In this document: positions 24,261 to 40,639 of the stretch, one piece after another | Layout of the letters: every line of letters starts with the position of its first letter | Numbering within the stretch: the stretch's first letter is position 1 | Source of the DNA: Heterodera schachtii | Taxonomy: Eukaryota; Nematoda; Chromadorea; Rhabditida; Heteroderidae | Length of the DNA: 64,000 bases | NCBI GenBank assembly: GCA_023374025.1 | Contig: SIJG01000003.1 | Span: 1,952,416 to 2,016,415, forward strand | Reading direction: 5' to 3' | Position numbers and translations under genes: made by a program | Notes under the pieces: generated by a model | Seen by the model: the letters and a program-made list of their open reading frames with translations, nothing else | Databases searched by the model: none | What the model was told of the DNA's origin: nothing

Positions 24261-24482
24261 CAAGAGAGAATAAAAAGGACACAGAAATGAAATGAATGAA
24301 AAAGAGCAGGAAATGGGGAGACAGAAGAAAAAGAGGAAATTTTGCGGTTTTAATCGCTGAAAGAAATTTTTCTTGAAAATTTCCAATTTTGAAAATTTAA
24401 AAAAAGAAAATTTTTTGGCGGAAAGCGTAGTGCAGCAACCCGTTTCGCCCCATTTTCCATCGTACACCAGATCAGAAATCAG

Positions 24483-24581
24483 GGTTGTATGTGATCGAGG
24501 GAATTCTTATCGTACTTCGTTCTCTAAGGTTTTTGAAGGAAAAAATGACAGTTTTCAGCTGAAAACCGATCACATACAACC
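24483..24581. repeat. Short palindromic repeat
   Basis: GGTTGTATGTGATCG (24483-24497) and its exact complement CGATCACATACAACC (24567-24581) bound a 69-bp AT-rich loop. It is probably a tiny miniature transposon; no target duplication was recognised. Confidence 0.7.
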
Positions 24582-24702
24582 CCAATTACGGTAGAATTTA
24601 GTAAATGACAAAGCGATCAAAAGCCTTAAAATGTCGGAAATCGTAAGTCGGAAGTTCCCAGCCGTGCCATCTCTGATCTTATACTACACATTAGCCTAAT
24701 TA

Positions 24703-24804
24703 CAGTATTTACTCGAATAGAACCCCCTCCCCCCTCTCGAATAAAGCCCCCTTTCGGAGGGGGTTGAACAATAGAGCCCCGGGGGCTCTAATCGAGTAAA
24801 TACG
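24703..24804. mobile_element. Miniature element with GTATTTACTCGA termini
   Basis: About 100 bp bounded by CAGTATTTACTCGAATAGA and its near-complement TCTAATCGAGTAAATACGG, with C- and G-rich blocks CCCCCTCCCCCC and GGGGGCTC inside. I have an impression that similar termini occur in many invertebrate genomes, which I cannot verify here. No coding capacity. Confidence 0.7.
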
Positions 24805-24941
24805 GAAGGTATGACAATTCATTTTTGTTCGCTGGTGAGCAATGACATACACAAAATGTATAGTATAAAAGGGACGGTTTACGGTCAGAAGCAATCATTC
24901 ATTGTTCATTTTCCCTCTTTTTGGGCTGCACTTCAGCAACA

Positions 24942-27900
24942 ATGCTCACCAGAGAATAGTGAGTTATTTATTGTTTTTCCGTCATCATTCTTTTCACACC
25001 TTATTAATTACGTTGTTAATTGTTGGTTCATTAATTAATTACGTTGTTAATTGGTTCACTCATTCTTTTGTGTTTCATTCAGTCGCACTGTTATGCCGTT
25101 GTCCATTGAAGAGTATCGAATTGCCCAATCGTTTTTTTTTGAAGAGGCATCGCAACAGGTCGGATGAAGTTGCGGCGCGAAAATCTTTTTTGTTTTCTAA
25201 AGTCATGAAAACATGCTTCCATAGGTTTTAGGATTTGCTGATCACGAATCCGGCATCCATTGACCAATTCTGAATCCCGGACCCAATTTCAAACAAAAAG
25301 CCGAAAGTTCAAAGTTTTCAAATTCCCTTTTCAGTCTAAAAATGGTTTGAATTACCTATTCTTTTATTGAATCACTGAAGGCTTTCAGTTTGTTTCCATG
25401 CATTTAACAAAGTAAAACGAAAAATGTGAAATTCAAAATTCGAATTTTGGACTTTTTGTTGGACTTCGAATCAGGGATTCAGAATTGGTCGAAATGGATA
25501 CCCGGATTCGTGTTTAATGACTCCGAAAACCCTTGGGAAAATGTTTTCAGGATTTTTGAAAACAAAATTTTTTTCAATTAGTTTATTTGCATTTTCCCTT
25601 TTTAGATTGAGGAAGCGAGCGAAGGAAAACTACGCATTGAAGTGGTGCGCGACAACGAGCACTTCGAAGGCCAAAATCTGTGCAATGGCCGATTCACGTC
25701 CGGACAATTTACGCACAGAATTTACCATTTCAATTCGTGAGTTTTCGAGAGATAAGTCATCAAATGTAATGAATGAAATGCTAATTAGTCGCTAGAGTTT
25801 TTAGGGGTTGCTCTGATGATGAATCCGGGATCATTCAATTCGGCCAATTTCGACAATACCGGACCCGAATTCGAACAAAAAGCCTAAATTTTCGGATATA
25901 CCTAGCATTTTTAGTTCAAAAAACTGCTTAAATGATCGATCTTTTGTTGCATGGTTGATGGCGCTTAAGTTTTGTTTCCGTGTTGTTTTAAACCGATTTT
26001 GAACCAAAATGCTAAGTTTGAACTTTCTTCAGCTTTTTGTTGTTCGAATTCGGGTCCGGTGTCGGAATTGGTAGAAAAATGGATGCCGAATTCAAAAAAG
26101 GGGGGATACCACCCGCCGCCGGTAGTAGTATTACCATGAAATATAATCAATGCTAATTGGTCGCTCGCGAATTTTCCAGCAAATTGCTGCCCTCTCTTCT
26201 GCGCCGGCTTTTGCCAAAGAATGCGATGAATGTGCATGAACAATCGTGGAGCGCCTTCCCCTACTCGAAAGTGGAGCTGACCAACCCGGACTTTATGAAG
26301 GACAACTTTCTGATTCGGACGGAAACATTGATTTTGAGCGATCGTGGCACCACAAAAAACGTATGATCGGGAGGATCAATCAATCATTCTTCACCAAATT
26401 GTCGATTATATTTCACTTTTTCGCGTGTACTTTTTTCATTGTTTGTCAACCAAATCCAATCAATCTTGGTATCATTCGAAAGCTGAACATGTTTAGAAAT
26501 TGTTTCTAAGCTATTGCATGGCGATTAGACAATTGCCAAAAAAGTTATAATATGTTTGAAAATTTGTGGAATTTTGAAAAATTTTCTTAATTACTTTTCT
26601 ACAGGTCAAAATCTTTTTGCTTTTTGTAGGACACCAAGATTATTGGATTTGGTTGACAATGAAAAAGTTATAGCTTTCAAAAACTCGGGCCCGCGCGAAT
26701 TTTTTTGAAATTTTATGGTGAACTCCTGTTTTTTCGAAAAATATTTTCTTGAATCATTTAAAAAAAATTTTTAATTTGTCCTCAATTTTTCCAATTTTTC
26801 AGGCATTCGGTCTGACGAAGGAGGCACTGAACGAATGCAAGAAGATGGTACGCATTGACATCGCCAACGACACAGAGTTTCTGAGTCCAGAGGACTTCAC
26901 TGAGGACACCAGACCGTCCACGTTCCGCTCGGCGTGCACAGGCCGTGGTCCGTTGAAGCCGCAGTGGCAGACCAACTGCGAGCCGGTGGTGTGCGTTTAC
27001 AAATTGGTGACCGTCAAATTCAAATGGCTCGGCTTCCAAACCATGGTGGAGTCTCAGATGCAAAAGGTGTGATGAGCTGATGAGAGATTCATTTGTCGTC
27101 TAGCAGCACAGTTTCCAAACGGCGGGAGCAGTACCGAAATCGCCGGATAAATTTTTCAAAAAAATTTAATCCCCCCCCCCCGAAATCTCGTTGCATAATT
27201 CTTTAAAAATTTTCAAATTTACATTTAGAAAAAAATCTTAGTTTCTAAAAAAATTAAGTAATTATCATAAAAGTTCAAAAAAAAGCGCTGAAAATTTTTC
27301 ATTTTTTTTTTGCCCGTTCCCTTTCCAAACAGACCACCAATTCCCCCCCCCCCCCCCCCTCCCATTTAGGTAAGCCCAAAACTTATCTGCATGTTCTGTC
27401 GCGAGCTGTTCTGTTCCATGGACCGCTGGTACGGACGGACATTGACGCAAATTCGTTTGATCGAAGAAGAGGCACAACAAGCACTGGATGAGGTGGGTTG
27501 GCTGCTTCTGCGGCTCTATTGTCAGTTCACAGGACCACGAAAAAAAGACATGACCATAAAATATTTTAGAAAATTTAATGCAACATATAACTTTTTCTAA
27601 AAACCTCTCTGAATTCAATATTCTTGGTATCATTCGATAGACCTAAGTGTCCTCTAATTTTCTGCAAAGTTTCAAAGAATTTCGTTGTGTTTCAAAAAAA
27701 TTATGGCCAAAAATGTTTAGAAAACCAACTTGTTGAAGTTTTCTGGCCATAACTTTTTTGAAACACAATGAAAATTCTTGAGATTTTAAAGGCTAATTGA
27801 GGACACTTACATCTATTGAATGATACCAAGAATGTTGAATTTGGCTGGTTCATGAAAAAGTTATGGTGCTTTAAAGTTGCCAAATTATTTTTTGGTCATC

Positions 27901-28033
27901 TCTTTTTTTTTGATCGCGTGAACTGCATTTAAAGCAGCAATTAATACACTAATTGTTTTATCAACAGACAGATGAACTCGCGACTGACAACCCGCCTCAG
28001 GGGATGACCGCCTCTAACGGAAGTGAGCGCTGA
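24942..28033 (+). CDS. Class I phosphatidylinositol transfer protein
   Basis: Exons 24942-24958, 25083-25158, 25606-25736, 26180-26360, 26803-27066, 27370-27492 and 27968-28033; 285 residues (human PITP-alpha 270). PITPs shuttle phosphatidylinositol and phosphatidylcholine between membranes and supply PI kinases. The N-terminus MLTREYRTVMPLSIEEY matches the family's start and is split by the first intron. Further family blocks are THRIYHF, NVHEQSWSAFPYSKVELTN, DFLI-like DNFLIRTET, TGRGPL, CVYKLVTVKFKWLGFQ and LFCSMDRWYGRT. The C-terminal exon gives the PQGMTASN tail typical of the lipid-gate region. The first coding exon is only 17 nt. Introns 2, 3, 4 and 6 each hold a fold-back repeat. AATAAA at 28233-28238. 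Confidence 0.95.
25238..25514. repeat. Fold-back repeat in PITP intron 2
   Basis: The left arm (GATCACGAATCCGGCATCCAT.. AATTCTGAATCCCGG) and right arm (..CAGGGATTCAGAATTGG.. GGATACCCGGATTCGTG) are imperfect complements separated by about 130 bp. Related to the fold-back in intron 3. Confidence 0.75.
25819..26095. repeat. Fold-back repeat in PITP intron 3
   Basis: The left arm holds GAATCCGGGATCATT.. and CCGGACCCGAATTCGAAC; the right arm holds GTTCGAATTCGGGTCCGG and GGATGCCGAATTC. A paralogue of the intron 2 repeat. Confidence 0.75.
26427..26686. repeat. Fold-back repeat in PITP intron 4
   Basis: Arms carry GTCAACCAAATCCAATC..TTGGTATCATTCGAAAGC and the complement CCAAGATTATTGGATTTGG followed by TTGACAATGAAAAAGTTATAGC. 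The core matches repeats at 27588-27866, 51940-52310 and 52741-53110. Confidence 0.75.
27588..27866. repeat. Fold-back repeat in PITP intron 6
   Basis: The left arm holds ATAACTTTTTCT..TTCTTGGTATCATTCGATAG; the right arm holds ATTGAATGATACCAAGAAT..CATGAAAAAGTTATGG. Same ATAACTTTTT / TTGGTATCATTCGA core as the intron 4 repeat. Confidence 0.78.
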
Positions 28034-28514
28034 TGATGAGCCAAGTGAAGTGCCGTGTGAGCCTGATCAATTTGCTCATATACATACATATTGTAGAAAA
28101 TAATAACAATAATAATAATTCGCCATTTGTCCTTTCACCCCAGGCACTCCTTTCGGCACTTATTGTACACTGAACACACTCCCAATTTCCTCATGATAAG
28201 TATGTACATATTGTACTTCTTCTGTGCCAGAAAATAAATGTTCGAGATTTATTTATTTTTGCCAAAATTGCGGTAATTTTTAATTCTTAGGTTTAAGTAG
28301 AATTTTTAATGTCGGGAAAATGACGGTGAGGGCGGAGGATCAACTATTTTTATGTACCCTATTTGGCAAAATACAATTAGAAAACAGAAATTATAAATGG
28401 TACAATTTGTATAAGCAAAAGCAAACAAACAAACAACAATATCTGACCGAGAAAAATAAAATAAAAGTGCGTGTTTCCCTCCCCTTTCCTTCATTGTTTT
28501 CGTTTGCTGCTTCA
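28034..28514. other. Convergent 3' intergenic DNA, PITP and clpP
   Basis: Contains the PITP poly-A signal (28233-28238), a TAATAA-rich stretch and clpP 3' flanking DNA. Part of that flank (about 28395-28514) is also present in the duplicated fragment at 18.55-18.65 kb. Confidence 0.65.
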
Positions 28515-30613
28515 TCACGTGTCCGGGACAGAACCCGAATGCGTCTCGACCCGGTCGACCAGCCCGAACTCTTGGGCCTCCAGTGCGCTCATGAAGCGAT
28601 CCCTGTACAAGCGATTTTTTCAATATTTTTTATGATGAATTAGTGTTTTTTAAAAATTTTCAAAAAGCTTCTCTTGAGTTTTTATAAAAAATTTTGTGGA
28701 TCTATTGATTGCATCATGGGAGTGGGGGGGGGGGGGGGTAAGGTGGGGCCTGGCGAAGGGGTAAAAGAAATTTTCTGAAACTTTTTTTAATAAAATTTCC
28801 CCCGAGCCGTCCGATCTGTCCACGATTTGTCCCACCTGTCCAATGCCTGGTCAATGGTTTCCACCGTTTGGCCCGTGTGCATGGCATAAATTTCGTTGAG
28901 CCGTTTTCGCATTCGGTTGATCTCCTCCGCTCTGATCACAATGTCCGCCGCCGTGCCGTAAGCGCCGCCGCTCGGCTGATGGACCATAATGCGAGCATTG
29001 GGCTGAAAAAGAAGGGCAAAAGCTAATTTTGCAGCATGAAAAAACGGTTGAAATGGGCGAATGAGTCAAATCAGTGCCAAGGAATTTTGGTTTTTTTAAA
29101 AGAAAAAGGAAAACAAAATGGATACACAATTAGACAAAAGTCAAAAAGTTCTTTCGTATCAACCTATTTTAAAACTAAAGTCCTAAACAAATAAAATTTT
29201 GAAAACTCCATTTTTTTTACTAAACGCATGGATTTCTAGAAAGACCTAGATTTTTGGTTTTTTTAAATTTAGCCAAAAAATATTTATTCTTGAAAACTTT
29301 TGAAATGTTAAGTGCACCTTTTTTTGTGTCGCAATTTGCAAGTGCTTATTGAAAAAGTTTTGACGCCGACACTAAAAACCCGAAATATGCCAAAAAAAAA
29401 TGGTGGGGAATGGCGAATCCCAGGCCAAATTGATGACTGTGCATTGGACAACCCGTCGTACCAGCGAAGTGCGCATTCCCTTGGCACCGGCCGTCAACAA
29501 CAGACTGCCCATTGAACTCGCCTGGCCAATGCCTGGGGTGAAATAAATCCTTTTTTTCTGAATTCCGCCACTCCAAAATTAAAAATGTCTAACACCAAGT
29601 GGCGACAGGGGCCGAAATGTGCTGCATTGTGTCGTAAATGCCGAGGCCGGCCGTCACACTGCCACCTGAAAAGGAAGAAAATGGCCACCAAACCCACGGA
29701 CCACACTCAAAAAAGTCGGAACTGCTCGTTTCCCCTCCGTAGCAATTTAAAAAAAAATTGGAAAATTTTCTACCGTTTTTTTTTGTTTTGAAAATTGCAC
29801 TTTTCAGTGCAAAAATTTGTCCCATGTGTAATTCCTCTTTCAATAAAATGCAATCCAATGCCAAGTCATGACAAACCTGGACAGTTGATGTACCTTAAAT
29901 GTTTTGTTGAAAATTCCTTGGCAAATTTGCCCGTCCATGTCTTTCCTCCCCCCCCCACTCACATGTTAATCGCCGTTTTGCCACTTTCGCTTTGCAGAAA
30001 AAGCAGCTGAGCGATCACAGAGGCAGAAAAAAAGTCATCAATCTGAACAATTTCAATCATTCATCCAAATTTGCACCAAAATGTCTTTTTTTCATTTTAT
30101 AAAATGAAATTTCACAATGACTTGCCGGGTTCATGACGCAAACGATGCGATCTTTGAGCAGCCGCGAGTAAATGTCGTAGACGCGTTCTAAATATGCGAA
30201 AGTCAAGTTTATTTACCTAAAAAGCATCGATTGTTAATGGATCAGGGTATTATTTTGTCTGTAGTTTAAGCGAACCCTTTTTGAGAAACCAATTTTGACG
30301 GATAAATTCCCATTGGGACTGAATTCGATCCCGTCCAATTTCGTCCAATTTCGGATTTAGAAAAGGTTAAAAAAATATAAATTCTCATAGTAACGGAATC
30401 AAAAATGCTCAATTCTATATTTTACATTTTCAGCATTGTATTCCCACAACAACCTGTTTTCCCGTCATTGTCCACCACTAAAAAATGGAATTTGTTTTAT
30501 TTGTTGTATAATGTAAATATATATAACCAATTTTTGAACTCACCGAATGGAATGCCCACTGGCGCGGTGGTCGACCTGGAAAATGTGCGGGAAATTGTGC
30601 GAATTGCATGCAT
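28515..30613 (-). CDS. clpp-1: Mitochondrial ClpP protease subunit
   Basis: Minus-strand exons 30544-30613, 30126-30187, 29963-30042, 29877-29893, 29594-29665, 29462-29532, 28836-29002 and 28515-28602; 208 residues. ClpP forms the double-heptamer serine protease chamber that works with the ClpX unfoldase in the mitochondrial matrix. The first 18 or so residues are rich in Arg and Ser without acids ([14 protein letters not shown]), a good import presequence. The catalytic triad is S107 in QASSMGS, H132 in MVHQPSGG and D181 in [25 protein letters not shown] forms the oxyanion/substrate strand (C replaces the usual S). Exon 4 is only 17 nt. Intron 2 starts GCAAGT, a GC-AG intron. The 3' end was copied to 18.55-18.9 kb. 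Confidence 0.95.
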
Positions 30614-30864
30614 TTCGAGAAATTAAAACAGAAAAACAAATCTAAAAAAACAATAATTAAAATTGAATCAATTAAAAAAGAGGGCAATCAATTGATTTGT
30701 TGCGAGGCATGTGACCAAAAGGGAGGGGAAAACGCAGTAAATTTTGAAAACGAATACACAAAAGAAGAGGAGGAACAGTGAACGGAGAAATTTATTAATG
30801 ATAATTCACTAATAAAACAGCATTTATCATTTAACAGATTCATTTTTTGTAGAAATTGCTTAAA
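30614..30864. promoter_or_regulatory. Compact divergent promoter, clpP and TTC36
   Basis: Only 251 bp separate the start codons of clpP (-) and TTC36 (+), so both 5' untranslated regions and core promoters must lie here. It is AT-rich with an ATAAAACAGCATTTATCATTT-like stretch shortened here to note; no clear TATA or initiator is assignable. Confidence 0.5.
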
Positions 30865-31818
30865 ATGAGCACCGAAAGGGACAAAGTGAGTAAATCGGGG
30901 AAAACCCTTTCTTTAATTTCAATTTTAAATTCAATTTGGTTTTAAAGAATGTGCTGAATCTGATCCTGAACCCAATGCTTCCATTCGGTCTCGAAGAAGG
31001 AGAGGAAAATGAAAGCAAAAGCGGTCGAGTTTCAGACTTACATTTTTCTATTTTATTTTTGCGTGTTTAAGAGGAAAAATATTCAAATTTGCCAAACTAT
31101 GGCCAAAGTGAACAGTTGGGCAAGGAAGGCGTGGAATTGGCAGAAAAGGGCGACCTCGAAAATGCAATGAAAAAGTTCAACGAAGCGATTGGAGTGAATT
31201 GGGCATTAGGAAAATTATGAATTTTTTTGTAATAATTTCGCACAGATCTGTCCACAAAACCCATCCAACTACAACAACAGAGCACAGTTGTTTAGGCTGA
31301 TGTCCAAAATTCCAGGTAAATCAAATACATAAATCAACTCAATAGTGATTTTTTTTTAATCTGCAGAAGCTCTCACCGATCTTGAAAAGGCTTTGGCATT
31401 GTGTGAAGGAAAGGGCCGAGTTGCGGCCCAATCGAATGTGCAAAAAGCGCTAATTCATCAATTCCAGGGCGATACGGCGCTGGCAAAAGTGCGACGGCAT
31501 TTTTAACTTGGGGAGGCGGCGGGGGCTGTTGGGGTTTTTCATTTTTAATTTGAGTGTCGGGGTTGGAAGTGTCGGGGTTGGGGATAATCTCGAAAAAGCC
31601 AAAAATGACTGGGGTCCAACCCTACACAAAACCGTTGCAGGTGGAATTTGAACAAGCGGCTAAACTCGGCTCAAAGTTTGCTCAGAAACAAGCCATTGCC
31701 ATGAATCCGTAAATTCATGCCAAACCATGCGGATAATATTCCATTTTTATTCTTTCACAGATATGCGGCAATGTGCAACAAAATGCTCGGAGAAATAATG
31801 ACAAAATTTCACACATGA
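30865..31818 (+). CDS. ttc-36: TTC36 tetratricopeptide protein
   Basis: Exons 30865-30885, 30948-31023, 31072-31193, 31246-31315, 31367-31488, 31641-31708 and 31761-31818; 178 residues (human TTC36 189). TTC36 (HBP21) is a small three-TPR protein linked in mammals to HSP70 and tyrosine metabolism. The N-terminus NLILNPMLPFG matches the family's IFNPxxPFG. The TPR helices are LGKEGVELAEKGDLENAM, NYNNRAQLFRLMSKIPEALTDLEKAL and the VQKALIHQFQGDTALAK repeat. The C-terminal signature is FAQKQAIAMNPYAAMCNKML. Exon 1 encodes only seven residues. All junctions are GT-AG and in phase. Confidence 0.93.
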
Positions 31819-32401
31819 TTGTTTTTTTAATATATTTAAATATCTATACCAAATTGTATATTTGTTTTTATTTTAAAAAATGAATTCGAGTGCGCGCTAA
31901 ATCTTTAGCGCAATAAGCAAAATTAATTATTCAAGTTTTTTAAATTTATTTAATTCGAAGAGGTTTAAAAAAAAATTTAAAGCGCCTTTACCCACCATTA
32001 TGGGTCAGCTCCATTTGCAGAAATGGCAAAAAAATAAAAAGGATTTAATTTTGAATTAGCGCAAAATTTCTCTTTGGCGTTTTGAATATATTTATTTGCC
32101 GATACCCGATGAAATGTTCGGACGGACAACTATGAAGGAAGTTGTACCACAAAAACCAGGCTGTCGCCAATTTGTCCCTATTTTTTTGTTACATTGAATT
32201 TTTTCTGCGGTGGATAGGCAGCTGCGGCGGTGGCGCCGCATGGAAACATTGATTTTGAATCAATTTTACCGAAAGAAAAAGAGTTTTTGAGATTTCAAAT
32301 GCAGGCTCGCTAGTTATTTCCAATTCAGCACAAGCCGAACTATCAATTATTGTATATCCTTTCCTTGAATTTCAGGCATTTTGCACACACTTTTTAAAAA
32401 A
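31819..32401. other. Intergenic DNA, TTC36 to VPS4
   Basis: 583 bp, AT-rich, with no gene seen. It includes the TTC36 3' flank and the VPS4 upstream region. Confidence 0.6.
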
Positions 32402-38985
<6,584 letters not shown>

Positions 38986-40639
38986 CCACCGACCGCCGAC
39001 AGATTGTGAGAATGATGATGACCGTTTCTTCCGGTTTTGGAGATTTGCTTTGCGATTTTCGGACCGAATTTGCCGATTTGGGGGAGGGGGGGGGGGATAA
39101 AATGCGTTCAATTAATAAACACTGAATGGACAAAATTGCACAAGACAATGTTTTAGCTGACAGATCCCAAAAATCTAATTTTGATCAGTGCTGATCACAG
39201 CCCCCCTACCAAATTTTTTTTGAAAAAACGTGCCTCAAAAAACTTCCCATCCCCCACCATTTTAATGTATGAACGGTTTATTTATCTATAATTTACGATC
39301 ACTTTTGTAGATTTTGGAAATTCTAGACCACGTCCCTAGGCTTTTGATTTTTGGTTCAAAAAAATGTTAAGTTTTAATGTGTCCAAATGGTGCCCCCCCC
39401 CCTTTTCCTCCGCCGATCATTTTTCTTGTGCAACTTCGGATTTAATTGAATGGATTTTGTATTATTACTTTTCCACACACAAAAGAGAATTCTCTTATAA
39501 CACAAAAATGATTCATTTTCACTCTCTCTCATTCATTGTCCGTTTGTTTGTTTCTTTGCTGATGGACATAAATTTTGAAAATTCCATTTGGCTTTTAAAT
39601 TTCCCGCTTTTCCCTCCCCCTTCCCGCCAATTAAAGTGCCATTTGTTTTTTATTTAATTTTTTCACTTTCTCTAATTTTCTCTCGATGGATTGGACTCTC
39701 TTTTTTCTGAAACGCAAAATTATGTGTCGCGTCGTAAATCATGTCGAGAATTGGCAGAGAGTGAAAGTGGTGAAAATTGTTCTTGCTGTTCCCGACTGAT
39801 TAGGGGGATCCGCCCAGCCCACCCATTTCAAGGTGATCGGACAATCAGGTCACCCACCCATTACCCTGCCCACCCTTTCCCTCCCTTTCTCTTCCATTTC
39901 CATGCCCTGCAGCGTGGTCAACTGCTTTTAATGTGATTTGCTGTTTTTGGCGGGAAATAATGTGGTGGGAGGTTGGTGGTAAGGAACATGTGAATCAAAT
40001 CCGGTGGGTGTGCGGTGCCGTCGATGCTCCGTCCCCCGCCCCCGGGCGATTTTTTGTTTCCTCCATTAGCACCTTCCCCCCCCCCGCATCGCCACCACTT
40101 TTGCTGCTGTGCCTCGTGGGCATATTCCCACCCAAACAATTGTTAAATTTTCTGCTGCTCTGTCGTGCCGTTGACCAATGCGTTCGTCCGCTTCTCCCGC
40201 GCGGCAATTGTTGGCATTTTGGTGAGTGCCAATGAATGAATCAATGGCCTGGGGCTGCCGACTAATTTTCTAAATCGGCTAACCGACTTTCGGCCTAAAA
40301 TTCAAGGCTAGTGACGTAAACTTGCCCAGAAATTGTATCAGTGAAAGAATTTTTCATAATAGAATATGGTATCATTTCGTACTGTAATTCGTTTATGCGA
40401 ATGTGCTGCTATAGATGTCTAAACTATCCCTTAAAATTGCACTTTAAACCCCCCAAAAAGCAAGCAATCATTGTAGTATATACAACATTTGAATGGCATT
40501 ACTGTAGATGGATGGTTTCCTCTCATAGATTAAAGCAAGACTCCTGGTCAAAAGGCATACTTTTATTACCGTATCTCTTTTTGGGAAAAAAGCCGTGTCT
40601 CTGTCGCATTTTTTGTCCATTGGGGGGGGGGGGTTGCCA
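38986..40639. other. Intergenic DNA, VPS4 to PAN gene
   Basis: 1.65 kb without a supported gene. It contains the VPS4 poly-A signal, C- and G-runs near 39080, 39397 and 40080, and AT-rich DNA. An upstream untranslated exon of the PAN gene could be here but cannot be identified. Confidence 0.55.

Larger units (their letters stand above)
22778..24941. other. Divergent intergenic region, SOD-like gene to PITP gene
   Basis: No supported gene in 2.2 kb. It contains a GGGACC-family fragment (about 22990-23162, ending CGGTCTCTAG), a large GA microsatellite (24007-24260), an inverted pair at 24483-24581 and a miniature element at 24703-24804. Short open frames near 23200-23540 show no domain. Confidence 0.6.

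Noticed and set aside
23895..24467. 190-residue Ser/Leu-rich open frame
   Set aside because: Produced by the GA microsatellite on the opposite strand.
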